From the NCBI RefSeq assembly GCF_020850895.1, contig NZ_JADZDS010000081.1, forward strand, positions 1-38,712: 38,712 bases of DNA. The letters run 5' to 3'. The position numbers and the translations under genes are program-made. Under the pieces are notes generated by a model, which worked only from the letters and a program-made list of their open reading frames with translations, had not been told where the DNA came from and did not search any database. This document shows, in pieces, positions 7,946 through 16,606 of the stretch (position 1 is the stretch's first letter; every line of letters begins with the position of its first letter). This stretch comes from Thermomonas sp. (GTDB lineage Bacteria > Pseudomonadota > Gammaproteobacteria > Xanthomonadales > Xanthomonadaceae).

Positions 7946-8985
7946 ACGCCGTCATCGACACCGCCGACCGCGCCCCGGCCCGTCCGGCCGTGACGCATTC
8001 CACCCACAAGCTCAAGCTGCTGCTCAAGCGCGAATTCTGGGAGCACAAGGGCGGCTTTTTCTGGGCACCGATCTGGGCCTCCGCCATCTCGCTGCTGTTC
8101 ACCCTGATGGCGCTGGGCATGGCCGAATACGTGCTGCGCAGCCACAACGGCCTCCACATCAACGGCAAGACCACGATCAATGGCCTCGACCTCGGCGCGT
8201 TGACCTCGCAGATGAGTCCCGAGGACATGGCGCAGCTGAGCCATGGCATCACCATGAGCACCGCCACCGCGATGTTCTGGCCGCTGCTGGTGCTGGGTTT
8301 CGTGGTGTTCTTCTACTGCCTCGGCAGCCTGTTCGACGAACGCAAGGACCGCAGCGTGCTGTTCTGGAAATCGCTGCCGGTCTCCGACCGCGACACCGTA
8401 CTCTCGAAGCTCGCCAGCGCATTGCTGATCGCCCCGGCCATCGCCACCGCAATCGGCATCCTGTGCATGGTGGCCTACCTGTTGCTGCTCAGCGTGTTCG
8501 TGCTGATCCACGGTGCCAACCCGTTCACCCTGCTGTGGAACCCTGGCAACCTGCTGGCCAATGCCGGCGTGGCGATCGCGGCGCTGCCGATCTACGCCCT
8601 GTGGGCACTGCCCAGCGTCGGTTGGCTGATGCTGTGCTCGGCCTGGGCCAAGAGCAAGCCGTTCCTGTGGGCGATCATGATTCCGGTGTTCGCCGGCGTC
8701 CTCGTCAGCTGGTTCGACCTGATGAGTGTCTTCAACCTCGGCAGCAGCTGGATCTGGAAGAACGTGGTCGCGCATGTACTGGGCGGCGTGTTCCCGGGCA
8801 CCTGGATGTTCGAAATGAATCCGACCATGCTGCAAACGCGAACCGACGCCTCACTCGACCATATGGCCGTCCTCAAAGGCATGTACTCGGTCATGGCCAC
8901 GCCGCAACTGTGGGTCGGCGTCATCGCAGGCATCGCCATGATCATCGCCGCCATTCGCCTGCGCCGCTGGCGCGACGAAGGTTGA
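7942..8985 (+). CDS. ABC transporter permease
   Basis: This 347-residue inner-membrane protein is the partner of the preceding ATPase, with which it overlaps at ATGA. After a short cytoplasmic N-terminus (LKLLLKREFWEHKGGFFWAP) come about six hydrophobic segments: around residues 45-65, 110-135, 160-190, 205-225, 240-260 and 315-335. A soluble loop (about residues 66-105) lies between the first two. The ABC-2-like architecture and operon fit an exporter. A charged C-terminus (RLRRWRDEG) ends the protein. Confidence 0.93.
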   Translation: MNAVIDTADRAPARPAVTHSTHKLKLLLKREFWEHKGGFFWAPIWASAISLLFTLMALGMAEYVLRSHNGLHINGKTTINGLDLGALTSQMSPEDMAQLSHGITMSTATAMFWPLLVLGFVVFFYCLGSLFDERKDRSVLFWKSLPVSDRDTVLSKLASALLIAPAIATAIGILCMVAYLLLLSVFVLIHGANPFTLLWNPGNLLANAGVAIAALPIYALWALPSVGWLMLCSAWAKSKPFLWAIMIPVFAGVLVSWFDLMSVFNLGSSWIWKNVVAHVLGGVFPGTWMFEMNPTMLQTRTDASLDHMAVLKGMYSVMATPQLWVGVIAGIAMIIAAIRLRRWRDEG

Positions 8986-9020
8986 TCCCGAACCCACTCC
9001 ATTCTTCAGGAAGCGCCATC

Positions 9021-9701
9021 ATGAACCGTCATCGCATTCTCGCCCTCGCCCTGCTCGCTTCGATCAGCCTGAGTGCCTGCAGTCAACCTGCCTCGACGCC
9101 GGGTTCCACGCCTGCCGCACAAGCCGGCCAACCGGCCAACCGCAGCTTCATCGGCGAGCAGGTGGACCGCGCGATGGACGCGGCGCGCAAGGAATTGCGC
9201 GAGAACAACCTCGCGCTGAATAACGGCGTCCAGATCAACGTCAACGGCCATCGCGTCTCCAGTCCAGGCGACAACCTGCCCAAGGCGGAAATCACTCCGC
9301 AAGGCGACCTGCTGATCGCCGGAAAGCCGGTGACCATCAACGCCGACCAACGCCAGCAACTGCTGACCTACCGCAACCAGATCATCGGCATCGCCGAGGC
9401 CGGCATGGCGATTGGCACGCAGGGTGCCGACATTGCCGGCAAAGCCCTGCAGGGCGTGGGCGAGGCCATCTTCGGCGGCGATCAGGGCCAGAGGAACTTC
9501 GAGGCGCGGATGGAGGCGGAGGGCAAGAAGATCGAAGCCCAGGCCAAGCTGCTCTGCAATCGACTGCCACCGCTGCTGGCCACCCAGAACCAGTTGGCCG
9601 CCTCCCTGCCCGAGTTCAAGCCCTACGCCACCATGACCCAATCCGACATCGACGACTGCGGCAAGGATGGCGACCGCGGCGTGGCCGTGACCAGCGACTG
9701 A
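9021..9701 (+). CDS. YggN-like (DUF2884) lipoprotein
   Basis: This 226-residue exported lipoprotein has the signal sequence MNRHRILALALLASISLSAC with lipobox LSAC, then an Ala/Pro/Gln-rich linker. A domain resembling YggN/DUF2884 follows: ALNNGVQINVNG, GDLLIAGKPVTINADQRQQL, LLTYRNQI and two cysteines near the end (LLCNRL and DDCGK). It starts 35 bases after the permease stop, in the same direction, with AGGAAG upstream. It is therefore probably the last gene of the ytrA-type operon. Function is unknown; an envelope-associated accessory of the transporter is an inference. Confidence 0.85.
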   Translation: MNRHRILALALLASISLSACSQPASTPGSTPAAQAGQPANRSFIGEQVDRAMDAARKELRENNLALNNGVQINVNGHRVSSPGDNLPKAEITPQGDLLIAGKPVTINADQRQQLLTYRNQIIGIAEAGMAIGTQGADIAGKALQGVGEAIFGGDQGQRNFEARMEAEGKKIEAQAKLLCNRLPPLLATQNQLAASLPEFKPYATMTQSDIDDCGKDGDRGVAVTSD

Positions 9702-9987
9702 AACGAGACACGGAATCGACGCAGGGATGCGTGGCGCAGGGACGCGCCAAATTACTCATCACCGCTTCAAGGTCGTGGTGCGCTGCAAAGGCGGCAAGGC
9801 CATGGCGTGACGCGGCGACCTCAGCGACGCGCTGCCCGGCCTGCCGCGCTTGGATCGAAAAAGCCGTCGCGATCCATCGGGGTCGGTCGCGAATGCTGGC
9901 GCAGGACGGTTCCCTTCGCGATGTGGCACCGATCATTGGCGACATCAGGTTCCAACCCCGTCCAGAAGCGAACAACCTCCTCGAAAT
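9702..9987. other. Gap between convergent genes
   Basis: This 286-base stretch lies between the lipoprotein gene and the end of aroA. I see no supported ORF, strong terminator or copy of the window's repeat families. Confidence 0.5.
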
Positions 9988-11292
9988 TCACGTCAGGTTG
10001 AAGCCTGCCTCGCGCGCCAGCGCATCGAAGCCCGGGAACGAGGTCGCCACATTGGCCACGTCGCAAATGTGGATCTCGCCCGTTGCAACTTGCGCCGCCA
10101 CCGCAAACGCCATCGCGATGCGGTGGTCGGCATGGCTGTGCACGATGCCGCCACGCAATGGGGCCGGATGGATCGTCGCACCATCGGGTGTTTCATCGAC
10201 CTGGATGCCCGTTGCCCGCAGGCCTTCAGCCATCACGGCAATTCGATCCGATTCCTTCACCCGAAGTTCGGCGGCACCGCGCACAACGGTGGGGCCTTCG
10301 GCACAGGCCGCGGCAACGAACAGGGCCGGGAATTCGTCGATCATGTCCGGCACCAGGGCCTCGGACACCTCGATCCCGCGCAGTTGCGCGTGGCGCACGC
10401 GCAGGTCGGCGACGGGTTCACCGCCACAGTGGCTGGCGTTCACTTCCTCGATATCCGCGCCCATGTGCCGCAACACGTGCAGCAGGCCGGTGCGACGGGG
10501 ATTCAGCCCCACGGCGCGCAAGCAAAGATCGGAACCGGGCACGATGCTGGCCGCGACCAGGAAGAATGCCGCCGAGGAAAAATCCGCCGGCACCACCACG
10601 TCGGTCGCACGCAGGCGCTGGCCGCCGCGCAGACGTGCGTAACCGGGCGAAAATTCGAGATCGACATCGAATGCAGCCAGCATGCGCTCCGTGTAATCAC
10701 GGGTCGGGTGCGGCTCGACCACTTCCGTGTCCCCCTGCGCGTACAAACCCGCCAGCAGCAACGCCGACTTGACCTGTGCGCTGGCGACATCCAGCGCGTG
10801 CCGCGCGCCATGCAACTGCCGCCCGCCATGGATGTGCAGCGGCGGCAGGCCACCGTCGCTGGCGTCGATCCACGCGCCCATCGCCGCCAACGGATCGGTA
10901 ACCCTTCGCATCGGGCGTTTGCGCAGCGAGTCATCGCCGGTCAGGGTCGAATCAAAGCGTTGCGCAGCCAGCAGTCCGGCCAGCAAGCGCATGCCGGTGC
11001 CGGCATTGCCACAGTCCAGCGGTGCCACGGGTGCGTGCAGCCCGTCGATGCCGACGCCATGCACGATCCGGCGCGATGGTGATGGCGTGTCGATACGCAC
11101 GCCCATGTTGGAAAAAATCGCAGCGGTGGCGCGTGTGTCCTCGCCTTCGAGGAACCCGTCAATCGTGGACACCCCATCGGCCAGCGCAGCCAGCATGATC
11201 GCGCGGTGCGAGACCGATTTGTCACCCGGGATCGACACGCTCCCGTGCAATGCGCTGCCAGCGCCAGCACGCCAATCCATTCGACCGCTCAC
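9988..11292 (-). CDS. aroA: 3-phosphoshikimate 1-carboxyvinyltransferase (EPSP synthase)
   Basis: EPSP synthase joins shikimate-3-phosphate and phosphoenolpyruvate in the step before chorismate. Motifs include IPGDKSVSHRA near residue 21, LDCGNAGTGMRLLAG, and C-terminal KESDRIAVMAEGLR and DHRIAMAFAVAA. I choose the GTG at 11292 (434 residues). GAGGTG lies five bases upstream, it overlaps the hisC stop as GTGA, and the resulting N-terminus aligns with what I recall of Xanthomonas AroA. The ATG at 11280 is the alternative. It is the last gene of the serC-pheA-hisC-aroA unit, the amino-acid part of the arrangement known in pseudomonads and relatives. Confidence 0.95.
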   Translation of the reverse strand: MSGRMDWRAGAGSALHGSVSIPGDKSVSHRAIMLAALADGVSTIDGFLEGEDTRATAAIFSNMGVRIDTPSPSRRIVHGVGIDGLHAPVAPLDCGNAGTGMRLLAGLLAAQRFDSTLTGDDSLRKRPMRRVTDPLAAMGAWIDASDGGLPPLHIHGGRQLHGARHALDVASAQVKSALLLAGLYAQGDTEVVEPHPTRDYTERMLAAFDVDLEFSPGYARLRGGQRLRATDVVVPADFSSAAFFLVAASIVPGSDLCLRAVGLNPRRTGLLHVLRHMGADIEEVNASHCGGEPVADLRVRHAQLRGIEVSEALVPDMIDEFPALFVAAACAEGPTVVRGAAELRVKESDRIAVMAEGLRATGIQVDETPDGATIHPAPLRGGIVHSHADHRIAMAFAVAAQVATGEIHICDVANVATSFPGFDALAREAGFNLT

Positions 11293-12404
11293 GCCTGCAC
11301 CTCGTCCAGCGCCGCCAGCAGGCGGGCATTCTCTTCCGCCGTGCCCACGGTGATGCGCAGGCAATCGCCCAAACCGTAGCCCCCCATCGGCCGCAGGATG
11401 ATTCCGCTCGCGACCAAGGCGGCTTCGATCCAGTCAGTCCCGGCACCGAATTCCACCAGCAGGAAATTCGTCTGCGATGGGCAGACCCATAGACCCCGGT
11501 CGCGCAGCGCATCGGCCAGGGCATGCCGCTGCACGACATTGGCCGCCGCCGTGGCCTGCAAATGCACCGTATCGGCCAACGCCGCCTGCGCCGCCGCCAG
11601 GCCCAAGGCATTGACGTTGAAACTTTCGCGCACGCGCTCCATCACGGCGATGCAGGCCGGATGTGCCACCGCGTAGCCCACCCGCAAGCCGGCCAGCGCA
11701 TAGGCCTTGCTGAAAGTGCGGGTGACGATCAGGTTCGGATACTGCGCGAGCAGGTCCAAGGCGCTGGCGTAGTCAGGCGCATCGACCAGTTCTGCATACG
11801 CTTCGTCCACCACCACCAGCACGTTCGGCGGCACCTGCGCGAGGAATCCGGCGAACGCGTCACGGCCATACCAGGTGCCGGTGGGGTTGTTCGGGTTGGC
11901 GAGGTACACCAGCTTGGTGCGCGGCGTGATCGCAGACAACAGCGCATCCAGATCGTGGCCGCGCGGCATCGCGTGGTCACGCGCATTGGCCGATGCCAAC
12001 CGCAGCGTCGCGCCGGCCGCCTGCGCCGCCAGCGCATACACGGCAAATCCAAACTGCGATGCCACCACCTCGTTGCCCGCTCCGGCAAACACCTGCGCGA
12101 ACTGCATCAGCAGTTCGTGCGAGCCATTGCCCAGCAGCAGCTGCGCGGTCTCGACACCGTGCTTGGCGGCCAGCGCCTGCTTGAGATCACCACCCAGCGG
12201 ATCGGGATAGATGTGCAGACTGGCCAGTGCATCGACCACCGCCTGCCTGGCCTTGGGGCTGGCGCCGTAGGGGTTCTCATTCGAACCCAGTTCCACCAGC
12301 CTCGCCGAGCCCACGGCACGACGCAGGGCAACCAGATCGTGACCGGGATCGTAGGCACGCAGGCCACGGATCCCCGGCTGGGCGAGCGCAACGAAGTCGA
12401 TCAC
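11289..12404 (-). CDS. hisC: Histidinol-phosphate aminotransferase (aromatic aminotransferase context)
   Basis: This 371-residue class I/II PLP-dependent aminotransferase has ELGSNENPYG near residue 38, NPNNPTG near 170, VVVDEAY near 197 and the PLP lysine Lys233 in RTFSKAYALAGLRVGY. It transaminates imidazole-acetol phosphate in histidine synthesis. Copies lying between pheA and aroA are known in other gammaproteobacteria to act broadly on aromatic keto acids, so a role in phenylalanine and tyrosine synthesis is likely here. The start is GTG, overlapping the pheA stop as GTGA; the aroA start overlaps its own stop in the same way. No other his gene is in the window. Confidence 0.95.
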   Translation of the reverse strand: MIDFVALAQPGIRGLRAYDPGHDLVALRRAVGSARLVELGSNENPYGASPKARQAVVDALASLHIYPDPLGGDLKQALAAKHGVETAQLLLGNGSHELLMQFAQVFAGAGNEVVASQFGFAVYALAAQAAGATLRLASANARDHAMPRGHDLDALLSAITPRTKLVYLANPNNPTGTWYGRDAFAGFLAQVPPNVLVVVDEAYAELVDAPDYASALDLLAQYPNLIVTRTFSKAYALAGLRVGYAVAHPACIAVMERVRESFNVNALGLAAAQAALADTVHLQATAAANVVQRHALADALRDRGLWVCPSQTNFLLVEFGAGTDWIEAALVASGIILRPMGGYGLGDCLRITVGTAEENARLLAALDEVQA

Positions 12405-13630
12405 GTGATCGCTACCGGGTAGGAGCCCAGCACCCGCACCTCATCGCCCAATCCACCGATCTCGTCCAGCGCATCCTTGAGCGGCGCCTCATCGCAATGG
12501 CCCGCCACGTCGATGAAGAAGGCGTACTGCCAACGATGGCCGTGCTCCGGACGCGATTCGATCCGGTTCATGCTGATGCCACGCCGCGCCAGCGGTTCCA
12601 GCACGCCATACAGCGCGCCCGGGCGGTCACGGATGAACACCAGCAGGGAGGTGCGGTCATTGCCGGACGGCGGGAACGGCTGCCGCCCGATGACCAGGAA
12701 GCGCGTGGTGTTGTCGCTGCGGTCCTCGATCGGGCCTGCGATCTTTTTCAGCCCGTACACCAGTGCGGCCGATTCGCCAGCAATCGCCGCGGCGTCGTCG
12801 GAATTACGCGCACGGCGTGCGCCTTCGGCATTGCTGGCCACCGGCAATTTTTCCACCCCCGGCAAGTTGGTGCGCAGCCAGCCCGCGGTCTGTGCCAGTG
12901 CCTGTGGATGACCGAAGATGCGCTCGACGTCCTCGATGTGGCCGCTGCGCGACAGCAGGTATTGGTGCACGCGCAGCTCGACCTCGCCGCAGATGCGCAG
13001 CGGCGAGCTCAGGAACATGTCCAAGGTCACCTGGATCGTGCCCTGCCCGGAATTTTCCACCGGCACCACGCCGAAATCGGCGTGTCCCGCCGCCACTTCC
13101 TGGAACACTTCCTCGATGCTGGCCAGCGGCAGGCCGTGCGCGGAATGGCCGAAATGCTTGTGCACCGCCTGCTGGCTGAAGGTGCCTTCGGGGCCGAGGT
13201 AGCCGATTTTCAGCGGCTCCTGCTGGGCGAGGCAGGCCGACATCACCTCGCGGAACAGCCGCACAAGGACCTCGTCCGAGAGCGGGCCGGCATTGCGATC
13301 CACCACCCGTCGCAGCACCTGGGCCTCGCGCTCGGGGCGGTAGTAGTCCACCGCCGCCGCCAGCTTGCCCTTGGCCTTGCCGACCTGGTGCGCCCAGCGT
13401 GCGCGCTCGGCGATCAGGCTCTGGATCTGTTGGTCGATGCCGTCGATCTGCGCACGGACCTGCGAGAGATCGGGCTTGGCCTCGCTTGCCGACGGCTTCT
13501 TTCGTTCGTCACTCCCGCGCAAGCGGGAGTCCATGGACATTGCCTCAACCGCACCAACGTCCTTGGATCCCCGCTTGCGCGGGGATGACGAGTTGGGTGC
13601 GTCTGGCGACTTGCCTTTTTTCTTAGCCAT
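12401..13630 (-). CDS. pheA: Bifunctional chorismate mutase / prephenate dehydratase
   Basis: The P-protein converts chorismate to prephenate and then phenylpyruvate. An AroQ-type mutase domain spans about residues 53-140 ([20 protein letters not shown]). The dehydratase domain spans about 140-320 ([28 protein letters not shown]). A C-terminal ACT regulatory domain follows ([12 protein letters not shown], then ESRP), the site of feedback inhibition by phenylalanine. Residues about 14-43 are an in-frame palindromic repeat (SSPRKRGS then SRLRGSDE), inserted between a basic N-terminus and the mutase domain. The ATG at 13630 overlaps the serC stop (ATGGCTAA). Length is 409 residues, longer than usual only because of the repeat. 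Confidence 0.96.
   Translation of the reverse strand: MAKKKGKSPDAPNSSSPRKRGSKDVGAVEAMSMDSRLRGSDERKKPSASEAKPDLSQVRAQIDGIDQQIQSLIAERARWAHQVGKAKGKLAAAVDYYRPEREAQVLRRVVDRNAGPLSDEVLVRLFREVMSACLAQQEPLKIGYLGPEGTFSQQAVHKHFGHSAHGLPLASIEEVFQEVAAGHADFGVVPVENSGQGTIQVTLDMFLSSPLRICGEVELRVHQYLLSRSGHIEDVERIFGHPQALAQTAGWLRTNLPGVEKLPVASNAEGARRARNSDDAAAIAGESAALVYGLKKIAGPIEDRSDNTTRFLVIGRQPFPPSGNDRTSLLVFIRDRPGALYGVLEPLARRGISMNRIESRPEHGHRWQYAFFIDVAGHCDEAPLKDALDEIGGLGDEVRVLGSYPVAIT
13506..13590. repeat. In-frame inverted dimer repeat in pheA
   Basis: Two perfect hairpins face each other. ACTCCCGC-GCAA-GCGGGAGT is at 13511-13530, and ATCCCCGC-TTGC-GCGGGGAT is at 13567-13586. Reverse-complementing the second reproduces the first with few changes, including flanks CGTCA and TCCA-GG, so each is one copy of a roughly 30-bp unit in opposite orientation. 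The unit is unrelated to the repeat in metH. It is read in frame near the PheA N-terminus. Confidence 0.88.
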
Positions 13631-14708
13631 GGGCTTTCCGGAACTCCTGCATGAAATCGACCAAGGCCTGCACGCCGGCTTCCGGCATGGCGTTATAGAG
13701 CGAAGCGCGCATGCCGCCGAGCACGCGATGGCCTTTCAAGGCCACCAATCCGGCGGCCTTGGCTTCCGCAAGGAAGGCCGTGTCCAGCGCCGGATCGTGG
13801 AGGAAGAACGGCACGTTCATGCGTGAACGCGCAGCCGCGGTCACCTCGTTGCGGTAATAGCCACCGGAGCCGTCAATGGCGGCATACAGCAGCGCGGCCT
13901 TGCGGGCATTGCGACGGGCGAATTCTTCCACCCCGCCTTCCGCCAGCATCCACTGCACAGTCAGGCCCAGCACATACCAATTCCAGCTCGGCGGCGTGTT
14001 GAGCATCGACTCCGCCTTGTCCTGCGCGCGGTAATCGAGGATCGGCGCGCGCGGCTGGCCGTCGCGTTGCAGAAGATCGCGGCGCACGATCAGGACGGTG
14101 ATGCCGACCGGGCCGAGGTTCTTCTGCGCACCGGCGTAGACGATGCCGAACTTGCGGATATCCAGCGGCTCGGAGGCGATCGAGGAACTGAAATCGGCGA
14201 TCAGCGGGGCATCGCCAGCTTCGGGAATATCCCGCCATTCCACGCCGTGGATGGTTTCATTGGCAGTGACATGGACATAGGCAGCATCGGCTGAAAGCCG
14301 CCACTGTGCGCGTCCTGGCAGATCATGGAAGCCGCCGGCTTCGCTGCTGGCCGCGATCCGTGCATCCACGCAAGGCGCAGCCTGCTTGAGCGCAGTCTTG
14401 CCCCAGTGGCCGCTGACCACATAGTCACAAGCCTGCCCCGCCGCGGCGAAATTGAGCGGCAGCAGCGCCTGCACGGTGGTCGCGCCGCCAGCGGTGAAGA
14501 TCACCGCGTAGTCGTCGGGGATCGACAGTAGGGTGCGCAGGTCAGCTTCGGCCTGCCGCGCCACCGCCAGGAAATCGGCGCCGCGATGGCTGATTTCAAG
14601 GATCGAGGCGCCGCAGCCGCGGTAATCCAGCAGTTCATCCTGCGCTTGACGCAGGACCGCTTCAGGCAGGGTGGCCGGACCTGGACTGAAATTGTAGGCG
14701 CGCATCAT
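13623..14708 (-). CDS. serC: Phosphoserine aminotransferase
   Basis: This 361-residue class V PLP aminotransferase converts 3-phosphohydroxypyruvate to phosphoserine, and also acts in pyridoxine synthesis in gammaproteobacteria. It has the N-terminal [23 protein letters not shown], the PLP lysine Lys196 in [12 protein letters not shown], and the C-terminal [20 protein letters not shown] chose the first of two adjacent ATG codons (14708), because the resulting [11 protein letters not shown] matches the family start. The ribosome site is weak and preceded by a C-run. It is the first gene of serC-pheA-hisC-aroA, so the promoter should lie in 14709-14915. Confidence 0.96.
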   Translation of the reverse strand: MMRAYNFSPGPATLPEAVLRQAQDELLDYRGCGASILEISHRGADFLAVARQAEADLRTLLSIPDDYAVIFTAGGATTVQALLPLNFAAAGQACDYVVSGHWGKTALKQAAPCVDARIAASSEAGGFHDLPGRAQWRLSADAAYVHVTANETIHGVEWRDIPEAGDAPLIADFSSSIASEPLDIRKFGIVYAGAQKNLGPVGITVLIVRRDLLQRDGQPRAPILDYRAQDKAESMLNTPPSWNWYVLGLTVQWMLAEGGVEEFARRNARKAALLYAAIDGSGGYYRNEVTAAARSRMNVPFFLHDPALDTAFLAEAKAAGLVALKGHRVLGGMRASLYNAMPEAGVQALVDFMQEFRKAHG

Positions 14709-14915
14709 GGGGGGGGAATTGGTGGCTCCGGAATCCCGCAGTATGCCGCAGTGCAGCACGTCTGCGTGGCCCCAACGCCACGGCCGGCAGATGACGACCG
14801 GTCATCGGCATAGAATCGCACGCGCCAACGGCCCGCAAAACCAACCAGCCGGCGGCTCAAAGACCCGGCAGGATTCGGCGCCCCAGAGGCGGGACACCCC
14901 ATGGCGAAAGGGATT
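14709..14915. other. serC upstream region
   Basis: This region presumably holds the promoter of the serC-pheA-hisC-aroA unit on the minus strand. I see no convincing -35/-10 pair; the best is a weak TTGCGG/TCTATG pair near 14811-14840 on the minus strand. No ORF here is supported. The rest of the gap up to 15073 is repeat copy A. Confidence 0.4.
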
Positions 14916-15075
14916 GCCCAGGGAAACGCTGATTGAGTCGGCGTTGCCTGCCGACCATGAATGGTCGGCCGTGGATCGATCACCGAAGTGATTGATCCGC
15001 GTGCGCTGCGTCCGGGCATGCACCGGACGCAGCGTGTGCTGACACGTCCAGGAGGGACTTGGTCAGCATGGTCCT
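14916..15075 (+). repeat. Structured ~155-bp repeat, copy A
   Basis: This is one of three copies of a structured intergenic element. In order it contains a GCCGACCAT/ATGGTCGGC hairpin (14950-14969) and a 14-bp helix with loop CGAA. Next is a long GC-rich helix built on GCTGCGTCCGG/CCGGACGCAGC around a GCATGC loop. Last is a nested GCTGAC..GTCC/GGAC..GTCAGC helix. It ends at the stop codon of the PHA-system gene and lies in the same orientation as copy B. No ORF or transposase is inside. Confidence 0.85.
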
Positions 15076-15346
15076 AGAACCGATCGTCCAGTACGCGGCG
15101 GATTTCAGCCTCGATCGGATCCTTGAACATCGCCGCGAAGAAGCCCAGCTTCGCACGCACGTTCAGTGCGTCCTTCTCCAGTTCGATGTGCCCATCCACC
15201 CCCGGGCGCGAAAAATTCAGGACATCGCCGTCCCATCCGTATTCGATCCCGAAACGTTCCGCGAGCTTCGCCGCCACCTCGTCCACAGCTTCACGCGCCC
15301 TGGCCCGGGACAGGGAATGACGATGTCGTATATCGATGCGTGACAT
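15074..15346 (-). CDS. Polyhydroxyalkanoic acid system family protein
   Basis: This 90-residue protein resembles the small polyhydroxyalkanoic acid (PHA) system family (PHA_gran_rgn). It starts MSRIDIRHRHSLSRARAREAVDEVAAKLAERFG, followed by YGWDGDVLNFSRPGVDGHIEL and LGFFAAMFKDPIEAEIRRVLDDRF. Family members are found beside PHA granule genes; their molecular role is not known. It stands alone on the minus strand and is bracketed by two direct copies (A and B) of the structured repeat, copy A touching its stop codon. An in-frame extension upstream would run through copy B and is not credible, so I start at MSRIDI. Confidence 0.88.
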   Translation of the reverse strand: MSRIDIRHRHSLSRARAREAVDEVAAKLAERFGIEYGWDGDVLNFSRPGVDGHIELEKDALNVRAKLGFFAAMFKDPIEAEIRRVLDDRF

Positions 15347-15468
15347 GGGAGTCCGAAACATGGGTGGAAAATGCGACGCAAGGCCAACCCCATGCGCCTT
15401 CGGCCATGCTAACAGCCCGATGCAAGTACACAGAAGCCCCCCAGACTGCAGCGCAGTCGCCCGGGAAT

Positions 15469-15624
15469 GCCCAAGGCCACGCTTGGTCGGCGTTGCCTGC
15501 CGACCATGGATGGCCGGCCACGGATCGATCACCGACGTGATTGATCCGCGTGAGCGGCGTCCGGGCATGCGCCGGACGCTGCGTGTGCTGACACGTCCAG
15601 GAGGGACTTGTTCAGCATGGTCCT
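15469..15624 (+). repeat. Structured ~155-bp repeat, copy B
   Basis: This second copy is in direct orientation to copy A and nearly identical from GCGTTGCCTGCCGACCATG onward. Differences fall mostly in helix arms or loops. Examples are T-to-C at pair 3 of the second helix, which turns a G-T wobble into G-C, and GCTGCGTCC to GCGGCGTCC in the third. It lies upstream of the PHA-system gene on one side and the FHA gene on the other. Confidence 0.85.
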
Positions 15625-15767
15625 GACTGCCCAAGGCGCATTTGATCAATTCAGTGGTTCCCGCCAGCGATGGATGACCGGCTGACAACGCCTGGATGGA
15701 GGGTGATCGTCTTCACACTTGGGCATATCCCGACCCAGCCCGCACGCAACCTGCTAGATTGACCGCG
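15625..15767. other. FHA gene upstream region
   Basis: This is the leader region between repeat copy B and the FHA gene. A -10-like TAGATT lies only eight bases before the ATG, with no matching -35. I see no ORF here. Confidence 0.35.
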
Positions 15768-16538
15768 ATGAGCCAACCGTTACTGCAGTTCTGCGACGAC
15801 AGCCAACCCGACCTGGCCCTGGGGGTCGGAGTCCAGTCGATCGGCCGCAACGGCGGAGGCCTTGCACCGACGGTCAATGGTGCGCCTTGGTTATTGCAGT
15901 TAAGCAATGACCGCCGTGGAATCTGGATGGCGGTTGCGGAAGGACAACACGGAGTCCACGTGAATGGACGTCCGATCCAGCAACTTGCCATGCTTCGTGC
16001 TGGCGACAGCATCCACGTCGACGGCCGCAAGCTGCTTGTGCTCGCCACTGCCGATACCGGGCACCCGCTCGACTCCGCTCCACCACAGGATCCTGCAGCC
16101 AGCGTGCGGCTCGTGCTGCGTGGCATCGGCGGCCGCCACCATGGACGCAGCGTGAGCCTTGGGCAGCCCTGCCGGATCGGCAGCGCGGCAGACGCAAGCC
16201 TGCACATCGAAGGCCATGGCATCCATCCGCAACACGCCGTGATCGAGGAACGCAATGGCCAAGTGCTGCTGCACGCAGCCGCCGGGGATGTCCAGGTCAA
16301 TGGCCAGCCGGTCCGCGATGCCGTGCTGCACGGCGGCGACCAGATCGTGTTCAGCCTCGAACACCGCTTCGTGCTGGAAGCACCGCCGACTTCGGTGCCG
16401 CCGCGCTCACATCCCGAAGTGGATACCCCACCAGCGCCCCCCCAACACGGCTGGATCAGCAGGATTCCGTGGCTGCTGGTGGCTGCCGTGCTGCTCGCCG
16501 CAGGCCTGACCGCCCTACTGGCCTTCGGCCAGCGTTGA
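15768..16538 (+). CDS. FHA domain-containing protein with C-terminal membrane anchor
   Basis: This 256-residue protein appears to carry two forkhead-associated folds. The first (about residues 18-100) has SIGRN and HGVHVNGRPI. The second (about 115-208) has CRIGSAADASLHI, HPQHAVIEE and VQVNGQPV. FHA domains bind phosphothreonine peptides; the second copy retains the usual H and N positions better than the first. A proline-rich linker leads to one membrane helix near residues 232-252 (IPWLLVAAVLLAAGLTALLAF), so the FHA domains probably face the cytosol as a tail-anchored protein. No Ser/Thr kinase or phosphatase is in the window. The patatin gene begins 68 bases later in the same direction. 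Confidence 0.85.
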   Translation: MSQPLLQFCDDSQPDLALGVGVQSIGRNGGGLAPTVNGAPWLLQLSNDRRGIWMAVAEGQHGVHVNGRPIQQLAMLRAGDSIHVDGRKLLVLATADTGHPLDSAPPQDPAASVRLVLRGIGGRHHGRSVSLGQPCRIGSAADASLHIEGHGIHPQHAVIEERNGQVLLHAAAGDVQVNGQPVRDAVLHGGDQIVFSLEHRFVLEAPPTSVPPRSHPEVDTPPAPPQHGWISRIPWLLVAAVLLAAGLTALLAFGQR

Positions 16539-16606
16539 GGCGCCCCGGTGCTTGCTGCACGCCGGGGTCCGCTACACTCGTCCAGTCCAGTCCACGAGGC
16601 CAAGAC

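Noticed and set aside
12227-13588. A 453-codon plus-strand frame opposite pheA
   Set aside because: It is antisense to well-conserved mutase, dehydratase and ACT domains and has no recognisable motif.
14916-15624. Composite transposon formed by repeat copies A and B
   Set aside because: No transposase, terminal inverted repeats or visible target duplications; a plain pair of direct repeats explains what is seen.
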